A stretch of 34,520 nucleotides of DNA from Gemmatimonadota bacterium. Its GTDB lineage: Bacteria; Gemmatimonadota; Gemmatimonadetes; Gemmatimonadales; GWC2-71-9. Positions within the stretch are counted from its first letter, which is position 1; each line of letters opens with the position of its first letter. The DNA lies in contig QKDC01000100.1 of NCBI GenBank assembly GCA_003246755.1, positions 1 through 34,520 on the forward strand, given 5' to 3'. Below the pieces are notes generated by a model that was not told the DNA's origin, searched no databases, and saw only the letters and a list, made by a program, of their open reading frames with translations. The position numbers were made by a program, and so were the translations under genes. This document shows positions 25,016-31,804 of this stretch, piece after piece.

Positions 25016-25879
25016 TCAGTTGGCTCGGCCCAGCTCCTTGATCACGACGTCCCCACTGAATGAAGTGAGTTCGAGACTGGCACCACCGCCCCCGAGCGTG
25101 CCTCGGACATTCCTGCGCGACCGACGTCGGCGCGAATCGTCCCCCCTGCCCTCCCGGGAAAATGGGAGGGAGGTGCTGAAGCTCCCACTGAAGGTCGAAG
25201 AGCGAACGTCTGCCCCCGTGTTGGCTGGGACGCTCAGGATGACGTCACCGCTCAGGGTTTCGAACTCGTACTCACCCTCCGCCGCAAGCGGCCCCGAGTA
25301 CGTCACACTGCCGCTCACGGTCTGAGCCGAAACCGTGCTCGAGGTAATTCCATTGAGATCGACATCACCGCTCACCGTCTGCGCGTCGACCGTTTCCGCT
25401 GTGACATTGTGAAGATCGACATTGCCGGAAACCGTCGAGGCGTCAACCTCCCCTCCGCGGATACCAGTGGCGGAAACGTCCCCGCTCACAGTCGAGGCCT
25501 CGAGGTTCACCGAGGCCGGCAGCCGAATGATGAAGTCCACGCTGGTGTCGTTTTGATTGTCGTTTCGGCCGCGATCGTTTCGGTTGTTGCTCCGCCAATC
25601 GCAGTCATCATCGTCACTACGCATTCCCGGATAGACCACGCAGACTTCCATCCCGTCGCTCGTGTCAATGCGTCTGATGGTCACGTCTGCCGGATCCCCT
25701 CGCTTGCCAGCGCGTTTGGTGGCAGAAATCTCGACCGTGCGACCGGACGACGCCTCGATCCTGATGTCCCCCGAGATGTTCTTGACGGTCAGCTCTTTGC
25801 CCGCGGCCATGGTTCCCGACCAGGAGTAGTCGGGCCCCTGGGCCACCAGGGTAAGTGCGAGTGCGGCGAATGTCAGCAT
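25016..25879 (-). CDS. DUF4097-family secreted beta-repeat protein (second copy)
   Basis: The 287-aa product has a short hydrophobic signal (LTFAALALTLVAQG). It then has repeated strands of about 16-20 residues with the pattern V-S-G-D/N/S-V: STVSGDVSATGIRGGEVDASTVSGNVDLHNVTAETVDAQTVSGDVDLNGI and on. That is the DUF4097 beta-helix (putative adhesin). An Asp/Asn/Arg-rich insert (near 88-112) and a basic RRRRSRR stretch interrupt it. The start codon shares one base with the upstream stop (TAATG), with AAGGAG six to seven bases before. It is probably periplasmic or surface. It is the last gene before the terminator. Confidence 0.82.
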   Translation of the reverse strand: MLTFAALALTLVAQGPDYSWSGTMAAGKELTVKNISGDIRIEASSGRTVEISATKRAGKRGDPADVTIRRIDTSDGMEVCVVYPGMRSDDDDCDWRSNNRNDRGRNDNQNDTSVDFIIRLPASVNLEASTVSGDVSATGIRGGEVDASTVSGNVDLHNVTAETVDAQTVSGDVDLNGITSSTVSAQTVSGSVTYSGPLAAEGEYEFETLSGDVILSVPANTGADVRSSTFSGSFSTSLPFSREGRGDDSRRRRSRRNVRGTLGGGGASLELTSFSGDVVIKELGRAN

Positions 25880-26775
25880 TAGTTCTCCTTGTTGTCGTTA
25901 CGGGATCGCATTTCGGACGGCCGGACCAATTGGACGTCACCACTGAATACCTTGAGTTCCATGGACGCACTTCCAGTACCGAGACGATAGGAGCGCTCGC
26001 GGCGTCCTGACTGGGAGGTAGCGGGAAGGGTGAAGGTGGACTCGATGTTCCCCATGCCCGTGACAGCTCGGACGAGAACGTTGGCGTTTGCCGGGATGGC
26101 GACGCGCAAGTCGCCGCTGTGGGTCGAGAGGAGGTAGGTCCCATCGTCTCGAATGGTTCCCTCGTACTCCACCTCTCCACTCACCGCCTCGGCATACACA
26201 TCGCGGGAGTCGATCCGTCGGAGGCTGATATCTCCGCTCACGGCCTCGACGCTCACCGCTCCCCGGAAGCCGTCGACGACGACGTCATCCGATGTCGTGA
26301 TCGCTTCGAGACGACCAGCCCCATCCTGCACCGAAACCATCCCGTCGATGGTCGTGAGCGAAAGCGTGCCGTCCCCGCCGGTCACGTTGATATCACCGCT
26401 CACGGTCTGCACCTTGATGTCGCTCTTCGTCCCTTCGATCGTGACATCGGCATGCATGCCGGAAATGTGAATCGCCATGTTCGCTGGCACGGTCAGGTGA
26501 TAGTCGGCAATCCCGCCAAGGTTCACGATGCCGCGGTCACTCTGAGTGCGAAGGCGTAGAATCGATCCGGTCAGCTCTGCCACGACACCGCTTCGGCGCC
26601 CATGATCGGCCTGCACCCTCACCTCAGCACGATTCCATGCCGAGATCACGACATCACCGGTCACGTTCTGCAATTCGAGGCGGGTCCCTGACGGGACAGT
26701 GAAAGTCGTATCGGTCTGCCAGTCCGACTGGGCACCGGCCATCAGCGACAAGGCGAGCGTCAGATGAAGAAGCAT
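25879..26775 (-). CDS. DUF4097-family secreted beta-repeat protein (first copy)
   Basis: The 298-aa product has a signal peptide (LLHLTLALSLMAGAQS), then short beta-strand repeats with the VSGDI/VSGEV pattern: QTVSGDINVTGGDGTLSLTTIDGMVSVQDGAGRLEAITTSDDVVVDGF, VEAVSGDISLRRIDSRDVYAEAVSGEVEY. It is a diverged paralogue of the next gene, which begins on its stop codon. It is cotranscribed with the ECF sigma and anti-sigma genes, suggesting an envelope protein under that regulator. Function is unknown beyond the putative adhesin family name. Confidence 0.82.
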   Translation of the reverse strand: MLLHLTLALSLMAGAQSDWQTDTTFTVPSGTRLELQNVTGDVVISAWNRAEVRVQADHGRRSGVVAELTGSILRLRTQSDRGIVNLGGIADYHLTVPANMAIHISGMHADVTIEGTKSDIKVQTVSGDINVTGGDGTLSLTTIDGMVSVQDGAGRLEAITTSDDVVVDGFRGAVSVEAVSGDISLRRIDSRDVYAEAVSGEVEYEGTIRDDGTYLLSTHSGDLRVAIPANANVLVRAVTGMGNIESTFTLPATSQSGRRERSYRLGTGSASMELKVFSGDVQLVRPSEMRSRNDNKEN

Positions 26776-26799
26776 GGTGTGTCCTTACTCGTGGTTGTG

Positions 26800-27489
26800 C
26801 TAAGACGCCGTCGCATCGCCGCCAACGGCAGCGGCGGTCCGGCGCAAGAGGTCGAGTTTTCGACGCATGTGAGCGGAGATCCAGGTCCGCATTTCGAGGT
26901 TCGCCGGATCAGCGGCGAGGGCTGCCTCCGACTCTGCGATGGCCTGGTCGATGAGTCGGAGGTTCTCCTCAACGACCCGGACAGTCTCAGGATCGAGGCG
27001 ATCCCGCCCAGCGTCGATAGCCCGCTGGAGATCGTCGACGGCCCGTTGATACGCAACGGTCGCGAGCATGGCGCGATCGGGCTCGTTCGCCACGATCGTC
27101 ACGGGCGTTGGATCAGACCCCCGAAGACCCCCCGGACCTTCGAGCACAACCCAGGATGCGCCTGCGCCGATGCCGATGAGACCGATGGCCGCTGCGATCC
27201 GACCAGCCCAGGGCGACCTCAGTACGCGAGGATGGGATGATGTCTGCGCGGGGAACCCGACCACCCTCGTCCGGTCGATCCCCTTGGCGATGGCTGGCCA
27301 GAGATCCTGTTTCGGCCCCCGACCATCATAGCGAGGGGCCATGGCGATGATCTCCCGGAGATCAGCGACCGCGTCACGGCACACCACACACTCCTCCAGG
27401 TGTCGCTCGAGGTCCAACAGCTCCGCCTGATCGAGTTCCCCATCGACGTAGGCCGAGAGTCGATCGACCCAGGGATCAGAAGGGATCAT
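26800..27489 (-). CDS. Zinc-type anti-sigma factor
   Basis: The 229-aa product has an N-terminal ZAS motif, ERHLEECVVC (H30, C34, C37), that binds zinc and caps ECF sigma factors. A cytosolic linker and one membrane helix (AAAIGLIGIGAGASWVVL, near 98-116) follow, then a periplasmic helical region (VAYQRAVDDLQRAIDAGRDRLDP). It lies four bases after the ECF sigma gene. It should hold the sigma at the membrane until an envelope signal arrives. The signal is not known. Confidence 0.87.
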   Translation of the reverse strand: MIPSDPWVDRLSAYVDGELDQAELLDLERHLEECVVCRDAVADLREIIAMAPRYDGRGPKQDLWPAIAKGIDRTRVVGFPAQTSSHPRVLRSPWAGRIAAAIGLIGIGAGASWVVLEGPGGLRGSDPTPVTIVANEPDRAMLATVAYQRAVDDLQRAIDAGRDRLDPETVRVVEENLRLIDQAIAESEAALAADPANLEMRTWISAHMRRKLDLLRRTAAAVGGDATAS

Positions 27490-27493
27490 GGTC

Positions 27494-28033
27494 TCAATTC
27501 CTCAGTTGCTGGCGTAGGAGCATGCGCGCCCGGTGGAGTTGGGACCGTGAAGTCCCTGGATCCACGCCAAGCAGCTCTGCGATGTCGTCATGTCGGTATC
27601 CCTCCATGTCATGAAGGACGAATACCTCGCGGGCTCCTGCGGGGAGGGTGTCAACTGCCGCCTCCAAAGCCACCTTGAGATCGGGGCGTTCCACCCGCCC
27701 TGCCACACCGCTCAACGCCTCCTCGGCTCCAGTGTGCCGGTGCAAATCGATTGCACGCCGCTGCCGACGCCGAATCAGGAGATTCACTGCCACCCGATGC
27801 AGCCAGGTGCCAAAGGCAGCCTGACCCGAATAGGTGTGGAGCTTCTCCCACACTCTGATGAACACGTCCTGAACTGCATCATCAACATCCTCCGTTCCCA
27901 TCAGCCAGCGGGCCAGCGAATACACCCGCGTGACGTGCGCTCGATACAGACGCTCGAAGGCCGCACCATCCCCCCCCACCGCCAGGGCGATGTCATCCGG
28001 CTGCCCGCGCACCGCCACGGCGCCTGCCGTCAT
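27494..28033 (-). CDS. ECF-type RNA polymerase sigma factor
   Basis: The 179-aa product has sigma region 2 (FERLYRAHVTRVYSLARWLMGTEDVDDAVQDVFIRVWEKL, then FGTWLHRVAVNLLIRRRQRR) and region 4 (LPAGAREVFVLHDMEGYRHDDIAELLGVDPGTSRSQLHRARMLLRQQL) with nothing else, as in ECF factors. It is first in a four-gene operon with its anti-sigma and two DUF4097 genes. It is divergent from the SPFH gene across 140 bases. It probably drives its own operon, but I cannot identify its promoter with confidence. Confidence 0.92.
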   Translation of the reverse strand: MTAGAVAVRGQPDDIALAVGGDGAAFERLYRAHVTRVYSLARWLMGTEDVDDAVQDVFIRVWEKLHTYSGQAAFGTWLHRVAVNLLIRRRQRRAIDLHRHTGAEEALSGVAGRVERPDLKVALEAAVDTLPAGAREVFVLHDMEGYRHDDIAELLGVDPGTSRSQLHRARMLLRQQLRN

Positions 28034-28109
28034 CTGGGACTCACCGGGGTTGGCATCGTCACCGCGTTGGATACGCCCACCCCCCTCTTCGTTGCAAACG
28101 GGAGCGGAC

Positions 28110-28139
28110 TTGCGATCCCATATATTGAAATGATATCAT
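28110..28139 (+). promoter_or_regulatory. Candidate promoter of the SPFH-RHH operon
   Basis: TTGCGA (28110-28115, four of six) and TATCAT (28134-28139, five of six) are separated by 18 bases. The start would be near 28146 and AAGGA precedes the ATG at 28174. The -10 lies inside the 24-bp palindrome, so binding there should repress. Read by eye only. Confidence 0.4.
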
Positions 28140-28146
28140 ATCAATA
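28123..28146. promoter_or_regulatory. 24-bp AT-rich near-perfect palindrome, candidate operator
   Basis: TATTGAAATGAT|ATCATATCAATA is an inverted repeat with a single mismatched pair in 12. Its AT content is far above the surrounding DNA. It lies 28 bases before the SPFH start and 90 bases before the divergent ECF gene. The RHH protein of the same operon is a natural candidate ligand (inference). Confidence 0.65.
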
Positions 28147-28173
28147 CTATTCATTCGCGAAGGAACTGTCACC

Positions 28174-29043
28174 ATGATCCGCGAGCAAAAGGTCTCCGTC
28201 CTCCCCGGACTGCCCATCCTCCTCCTCCTCATTGCCACCGGTGGTGCCAGCATCTGGTGGTTGATCCGCGGCGTCGCGAGCGAGAACCCGTCCCAAGTCG
28301 TGCTGGCCAGCGTCGTCGTGATGATCATCGTGATTCTCTACGGTGGCCTGTTCATCGTGAATCCCAACCAGGCCCGTGTCTTGGTGCTGTTCGGCAAGTA
28401 TGTGGGCTCGGCGAAGGCACCAGGCCTCTGGTACACCAATCCCTTCATGGTGAAAAAGAAGGTCTCGCTCCGGGTACGCAACTTCGAGACGAACAAGCTC
28501 AAGGTGAACGACAAGCACTCCAATCCGATCGACGTGGCGGCCGTGGTCGTATGGAAGGTGGTCGATTCGGCGGAAGCCCTTTTCGAAGTGGACGATTATG
28601 AGGAATACGTACACGTGCAGAGTGAGTCGGCGGTGCGCACACTGGCGTCGCGATATCCCTACGACATCCACGGACCTGAGGAGATTTCTCTGAGCAGCCA
28701 TCAGACCGAAGTGGCCAAGGCACTCATCGAGGAATTGCAGGACAGGCTTGGGAAGGCAGGTGTCAACGTGATCGAGGCCCGGCTCAGCCATCTGGCGTAC
28801 GCCCCCGAGATCGCATCGGCGATGCTTCAGCGCCAGCAGGCCAGCGCCATCATTGCCGCACGCCAGAAGATCGTGGAAGGGGCCGTCGGTATGGTAGAAA
28901 CCGCTCTCGACATGCTGTCGAGTCGGCAAATCATCGACCTCGATGGGGAGCGCCGAGCGGCTATGGTGAGTAATCTCCTGGTGGTGCTGTGCAGTGAGCG
29001 AGGAACGAGTCCGGTCATCAACGCCGGCTCGTTGTACTCGTAA
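28174..29043 (+). CDS. SPFH/Band 7 domain membrane protein
   Basis: The 289-aa product has two N-terminal hydrophobic segments ([20 protein letters not shown] and [21 protein letters not shown]). The SPFH domain begins [30 protein letters not shown] and continues with [30 protein letters not shown] helical part follows ([58 protein letters not shown]). Such proteins form membrane scaffold assemblies resembling stomatin or flotillin. The ATG has AAGGA nine bases upstream. The RHH gene starts six bases after the stop. Confidence 0.9.
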   Translation: MIREQKVSVLPGLPILLLLIATGGASIWWLIRGVASENPSQVVLASVVVMIIVILYGGLFIVNPNQARVLVLFGKYVGSAKAPGLWYTNPFMVKKKVSLRVRNFETNKLKVNDKHSNPIDVAAVVVWKVVDSAEALFEVDDYEEYVHVQSESAVRTLASRYPYDIHGPEEISLSSHQTEVAKALIEELQDRLGKAGVNVIEARLSHLAYAPEIASAMLQRQQASAIIAARQKIVEGAVGMVETALDMLSSRQIIDLDGERRAAMVSNLLVVLCSERGTSPVINAGSLYS

Positions 29044-29049
29044 CGCGCC

Positions 29050-29253
29050 GTGGCCTCCAAGAAATCGTTCCTGCTCCGCTTGGACCCTCGGATTCACGGT
29101 GCATTACACCGCTGGGCCAACGACGATCTGCGGAGTCTCAACGGCCAGATCGAGTACCTGTTGAGGAACGCGCTTCGCACGGCGGGTCGCCTGCCGGGTT
29201 CCGAACCCGCCGTCAGTCCCACTGCAGTGAGGGACGACAGTCAAACCCGTTGA
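29050..29253 (+). CDS. Arc-type ribbon-helix-helix DNA-binding protein
   Basis: The 67-aa product starts with GTG. The strand [12 protein letters not shown] and helices [29 protein letters not shown] match Arc/MetJ-type repressors, which bind as dimers through the N-terminal strand. A short disordered tail follows. It lies six bases after the SPFH gene. It may autoregulate the operon through the AT-rich palindrome upstream. Its stop codon lies in a 30-bp perfect palindrome. It could also be mistaken for an antitoxin, but no toxin gene is adjacent. Confidence 0.8.
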   Translation: MASKKSFLLRLDPRIHGALHRWANDDLRSLNGQIEYLLRNALRTAGRLPGSEPAVSPTAVRDDSQTR

Positions 29254-29277
29254 CCGCCTGTGCACAGGCGGTCAACG
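29248..29277. repeat. 30-bp perfect palindrome on the RHH stop codon
   Basis: CGTTGACCGCCTG-TGCA-CAGGCGGTCAACG is perfectly symmetric, with 13-bp arms and a four-base centre. As RNA it would be a very stable hairpin directly at the end of the operon. No T-tract follows, so a classic intrinsic terminator is not shown; a transcript end, a Rho-independent variant or a protein site are options. Confidence 0.7.
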
Positions 29278-29353
29278 AGCGAGAGATCACCGACCGGTTG
29301 GCCGAGATGCGACCTCCGTGCCCGCGCGTAGGAAGCCATGTAACCCTCACCTC

Positions 29354-29368
29354 GCGGTCCTGGACCGC
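29354..29368. promoter_or_regulatory. 15-base palindrome just before the hydrolase start
   Basis: GCGGTCC-T-GGACCGC is perfectly symmetric and ends eight bases before the ATG at 29377, where a ribosome binding site would be expected but is not seen. It could be a protein-binding site or translation-controlling element. Chance in GC-rich DNA is also possible. Confidence 0.35.
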
Positions 29369-29376
29369 TGATCACC

Positions 29377-30960
29377 ATGACCTATCGACTTCATCCCGTT
29401 GTCTTCGCAGTCGCCGCGAGCAGCCTCCTCGCACTCGTCACCCCCACGCGTGGTGAAGCCCAAACCGAGATGCTCCTCCTGCTCCGCGGCACGGATACGA
29501 TCGCTGTGGAGCGCATCCATCGTACCCCCAACCGTCTGGACGGGGAGTTGGTGGATAGGATCCAGAAGCTTCGCTGGAGTTACGCCGCCACGCTGCAGGA
29601 CGGGCTCGTCATCAAGCTGCACAACGAAGTGCGTCGCGCCGACGCCGACCCCACCAGCCCAGCCCTCCAAACAGCGGTCTTGGTCTTCAGCGGCGACAGT
29701 GTGATCGTGGACATCGGATCGGGTGCGAACCAGCGTACCCAGCGACTGGGGACCCGCACGGGTGCTGTGCCGTACATCAACCCGTCGTTCGCTTTGTTCG
29801 AGCTCATCGTCGCGCGCGGACTCGCTGCAGGCAGGGACTCGACCTCCGTTCCGATGTTCCTGGTCTCGGGCGGACAGACAATTGACGTGCCCGTGATGCG
29901 GCACGGGGCGGATTCGGTACTGGTCGTGGCAGGTACCCAGTCACGTTTTGGCTGGCGCCATGGCCGACTCACGGGCGGAACGGTTCCGGCACAGGGTCTC
30001 ACCCTCCTCCTCACTGAGGCCGATTCGGGAGCGCTGTACGTCCCCAAGCCAGACTATTCGGCTCCCGCCGACGCCCCTTACACGGCCGAGTCCGTCACCA
30101 TACAGACCCCGATGGGCCATTCCCTCGCGGGAACCCTCACGCTCCCGAAGGTGCGCAGCGGGCGTGTCCCGGCGGTCGTCACCATCACTGGTTCGGGCTC
30201 GCAGGATCGGGACGAAGAGATCCCCTTCGTTCGGGGCTACCGTCCCTTCCGGCAGATCGCCGATACGCTCGGCCACGTTGGGATCGCCGTTCTCAGGATG
30301 GATGACCGGGGCTTCGGCGAGTCGGGGGGAGGGAACACGGCACCGACCACCGATGATCTCGCCGACGACATACGTGCTGGCGTTGCCTATCTCCGCAACC
30401 GCCCCGAGATCGATCCCGCGCGGATCGCACTGGTAGGTCACAGCGAAGGGGGCATCATCGCCCCGATCCTCGCCGCCGACGACCCGACCATTCGTGCGAT
30501 CGTCCTCATGGCGGGAACGAGTCGAACGGGCAGGACGGTGATCGAGTATCAGAACCGGTACGCGATCGAGCATAGTGACCAGGTCGCTCCCGAGGCCCGG
30601 GACAGCGTCATCACGGCAGCGATGAAGACCGTCGACTCGCTCGCAGCTCGCAGTCCCTGGATGAAGCACTTCCTGGACTACGACCCCAGACCGACGGCGA
30701 GACGGGTGACCGTCCCTGTCCTGATCCTGCAGGGAGAAACGGATCGCCAGGTGACCGCCGACCAGGCTGAGGAACTCGCCGCGGCCATTCGATCTGGAGG
30801 AAATGCGAACGTGACCGTGCATCTCTTTCCGGAGGCAAACCACTTGTTCGTTCAGGACCCTATCGGCAACCCAACCGGCTACCCACAACTGCCGGACGGG
30901 CGTATTCGAAACGACGTTATTATGGTATTGGTAGGATGGTTGTCTGAGATACTGAGGTAG
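29377..30960 (+). CDS. Secreted alpha/beta hydrolase, dipeptidyl-peptidase/esterase-like
   Basis: The 527-aa product has a signal peptide (VVFAVAASSLLALVTPTRGEAQ). About 230 residues of beta-rich N-terminal domain follow, then an alpha/beta hydrolase domain. VTITGSGSQDRDE gives the oxyanion region, GHSEGG the nucleophile elbow (serine near 356), QGETDRQV the acid (near 454) and EANHLF the histidine (near 488). The family acts on acylated peptides or esters, in the periplasm here. No clear ribosome binding site precedes the ATG; a 15-base palindrome sits there instead. Confidence 0.87.
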   Translation: MTYRLHPVVFAVAASSLLALVTPTRGEAQTEMLLLLRGTDTIAVERIHRTPNRLDGELVDRIQKLRWSYAATLQDGLVIKLHNEVRRADADPTSPALQTAVLVFSGDSVIVDIGSGANQRTQRLGTRTGAVPYINPSFALFELIVARGLAAGRDSTSVPMFLVSGGQTIDVPVMRHGADSVLVVAGTQSRFGWRHGRLTGGTVPAQGLTLLLTEADSGALYVPKPDYSAPADAPYTAESVTIQTPMGHSLAGTLTLPKVRSGRVPAVVTITGSGSQDRDEEIPFVRGYRPFRQIADTLGHVGIAVLRMDDRGFGESGGGNTAPTTDDLADDIRAGVAYLRNRPEIDPARIALVGHSEGGIIAPILAADDPTIRAIVLMAGTSRTGRTVIEYQNRYAIEHSDQVAPEARDSVITAAMKTVDSLAARSPWMKHFLDYDPRPTARRVTVPVLILQGETDRQVTADQAEELAAAIRSGGNANVTVHLFPEANHLFVQDPIGNPTGYPQLPDGRIRNDVIMVLVGWLSEILR

Positions 30961-30976
30961 CGCCTGGGAGGATGCC

Positions 30977-31396
30977 ATGAGACGCAGATGGATGACCGGA
31001 TTGGTGTTGGGCCTCTTGGTGGCGGGCTCGAGTGTGGCCCTCGCGCAGGAGGAGGAAAAGGAGGACAAGCCTCGACGGAGCAGGGATGTCATCACAGCCG
31101 ATGAGATCGCCGAACGGGGAGATCTGCAGACCGCGTGGGATGCGGTCAAACGGCTGAGGCCAGCGTTCCTCCGTGTTCGCGGCGCGCGTTCGGGGACGAG
31201 CGGGATGGATGTCCTGAGGATCTACATCGACAATGTGGCTGAGGAGGGAGAGGACGCACTCAAGCGGATTAGCGCGGATGCCGTGTTGGAGATTCGGCGT
31301 CTCTCTGCCTCGGATGCGACATTCCGGTACGGCCGGGATCATCCGCAAGGAGCGATCGTCGTCACGACGAGACGCACGATGCCACCGCGCCTCTAG
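30977..31396 (+). CDS. Small secreted TonB-plug-like protein
   Basis: The 139-aa product has a signal peptide (GLVLGLLVAGSSVALAQ) and an acidic/basic linker (EEEKEDKPRRSRD). A domain follows that resembles the plug of TonB-dependent receptors without the barrel: VITADEIAERGDLQTAWDAVKRLRPAFLRVRG, IYIDNVAEEGEDALKRISADAVLEIRRLSASDATFRYGRDHPQGAIVVTT. The last part matches the receptor motif for a Tyr-Gly followed by GAI-V-T. GGGAGGATG lies just upstream of the ATG. The role is unknown. A terminator follows 30 bases after the stop. Confidence 0.7.
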   Translation: MRRRWMTGLVLGLLVAGSSVALAQEEEKEDKPRRSRDVITADEIAERGDLQTAWDAVKRLRPAFLRVRGARSGTSGMDVLRIYIDNVAEEGEDALKRISADAVLEIRRLSASDATFRYGRDHPQGAIVVTTRRTMPPRL

Positions 31397-31408
31397 CGAC
31401 CCCTCCCT

Positions 31409-31804
31409 TCAGCTGTGCCAGGCAGAGCCGGGACGGATGGTGGGTCCCGGCTTTTCGCGTCTGACCACCGCGACCGACAACGTCGCGATCCCCCACACCA
31501 ACCCCAAAGCGAAGACCGGTGTCAGCACCGGCAACACCCAGGTAGGCTGTCCGAACAGGCCTCCGAGCCGACCAGCGAGTTCCCCGACCGGGCTGGTCCA
31601 GGCACGCCACCCGAGAAGCACCGTCCAAGCCAGCCCACCCGCCAGGCCCAAGTGTAGGGGTCGTGGCCCTCGTTTGGGGTCGGTGACCACGATGGCCGCG
31701 ATCGCCAACACCGGCAGCGACACCCATCCACCGAGGACCGTTCCCACCCCAAATGCCGCTGCGGCGGCCAGCACGTGGAAAATGCTCCGTCCGGGGAGAC
31801 TCAT
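31409..31804 (-). CDS. Small membrane protein of unknown function
   Basis: The 131-aa product is hydrophobic, with three or four likely membrane helices (IFHVLAAAAAFGVGTVLGGWVSLPVLAIAAIVV, LGLAGGLAWTVLLGWRAW, WVLPVLTPVFALGLVWGIATLSVAVV). I do not recognise a family. The ATG shares ATGA with the penicillin-acylase-like stop, so they are cotranscribed. A plus-strand terminator sits in the last codons of this gene. Confidence 0.6.
   Translation of the reverse strand: MSLPGRSIFHVLAAAAAFGVGTVLGGWVSLPVLAIAAIVVTDPKRGPRPLHLGLAGGLAWTVLLGWRAWTSPVGELAGRLGGLFGQPTWVLPVLTPVFALGLVWGIATLSVAVVRREKPGPTIRPGSAWHS
31426..31455 (+). terminator. Intrinsic terminator after the plug-like gene
   Basis: AGCCGGGAC pairs with GTCCCGGCT around a nine-base loop and is followed by TTTT. 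It lies 30 bases after the plug-like gene. It is located within the 3' coding end of the opposing membrane protein gene. Confidence 0.75.

Noticed and set aside
28034-28110. ECF-type autoregulatory promoter (AAC and CGTA-like elements on the minus strand)
   Set aside because: The spacing and sequences fit too loosely to be told from chance.
29050-29253. Antitoxin of a toxin-antitoxin pair
   Set aside because: The adjacent gene is an SPFH membrane protein and no toxin-sized partner lies on either side.
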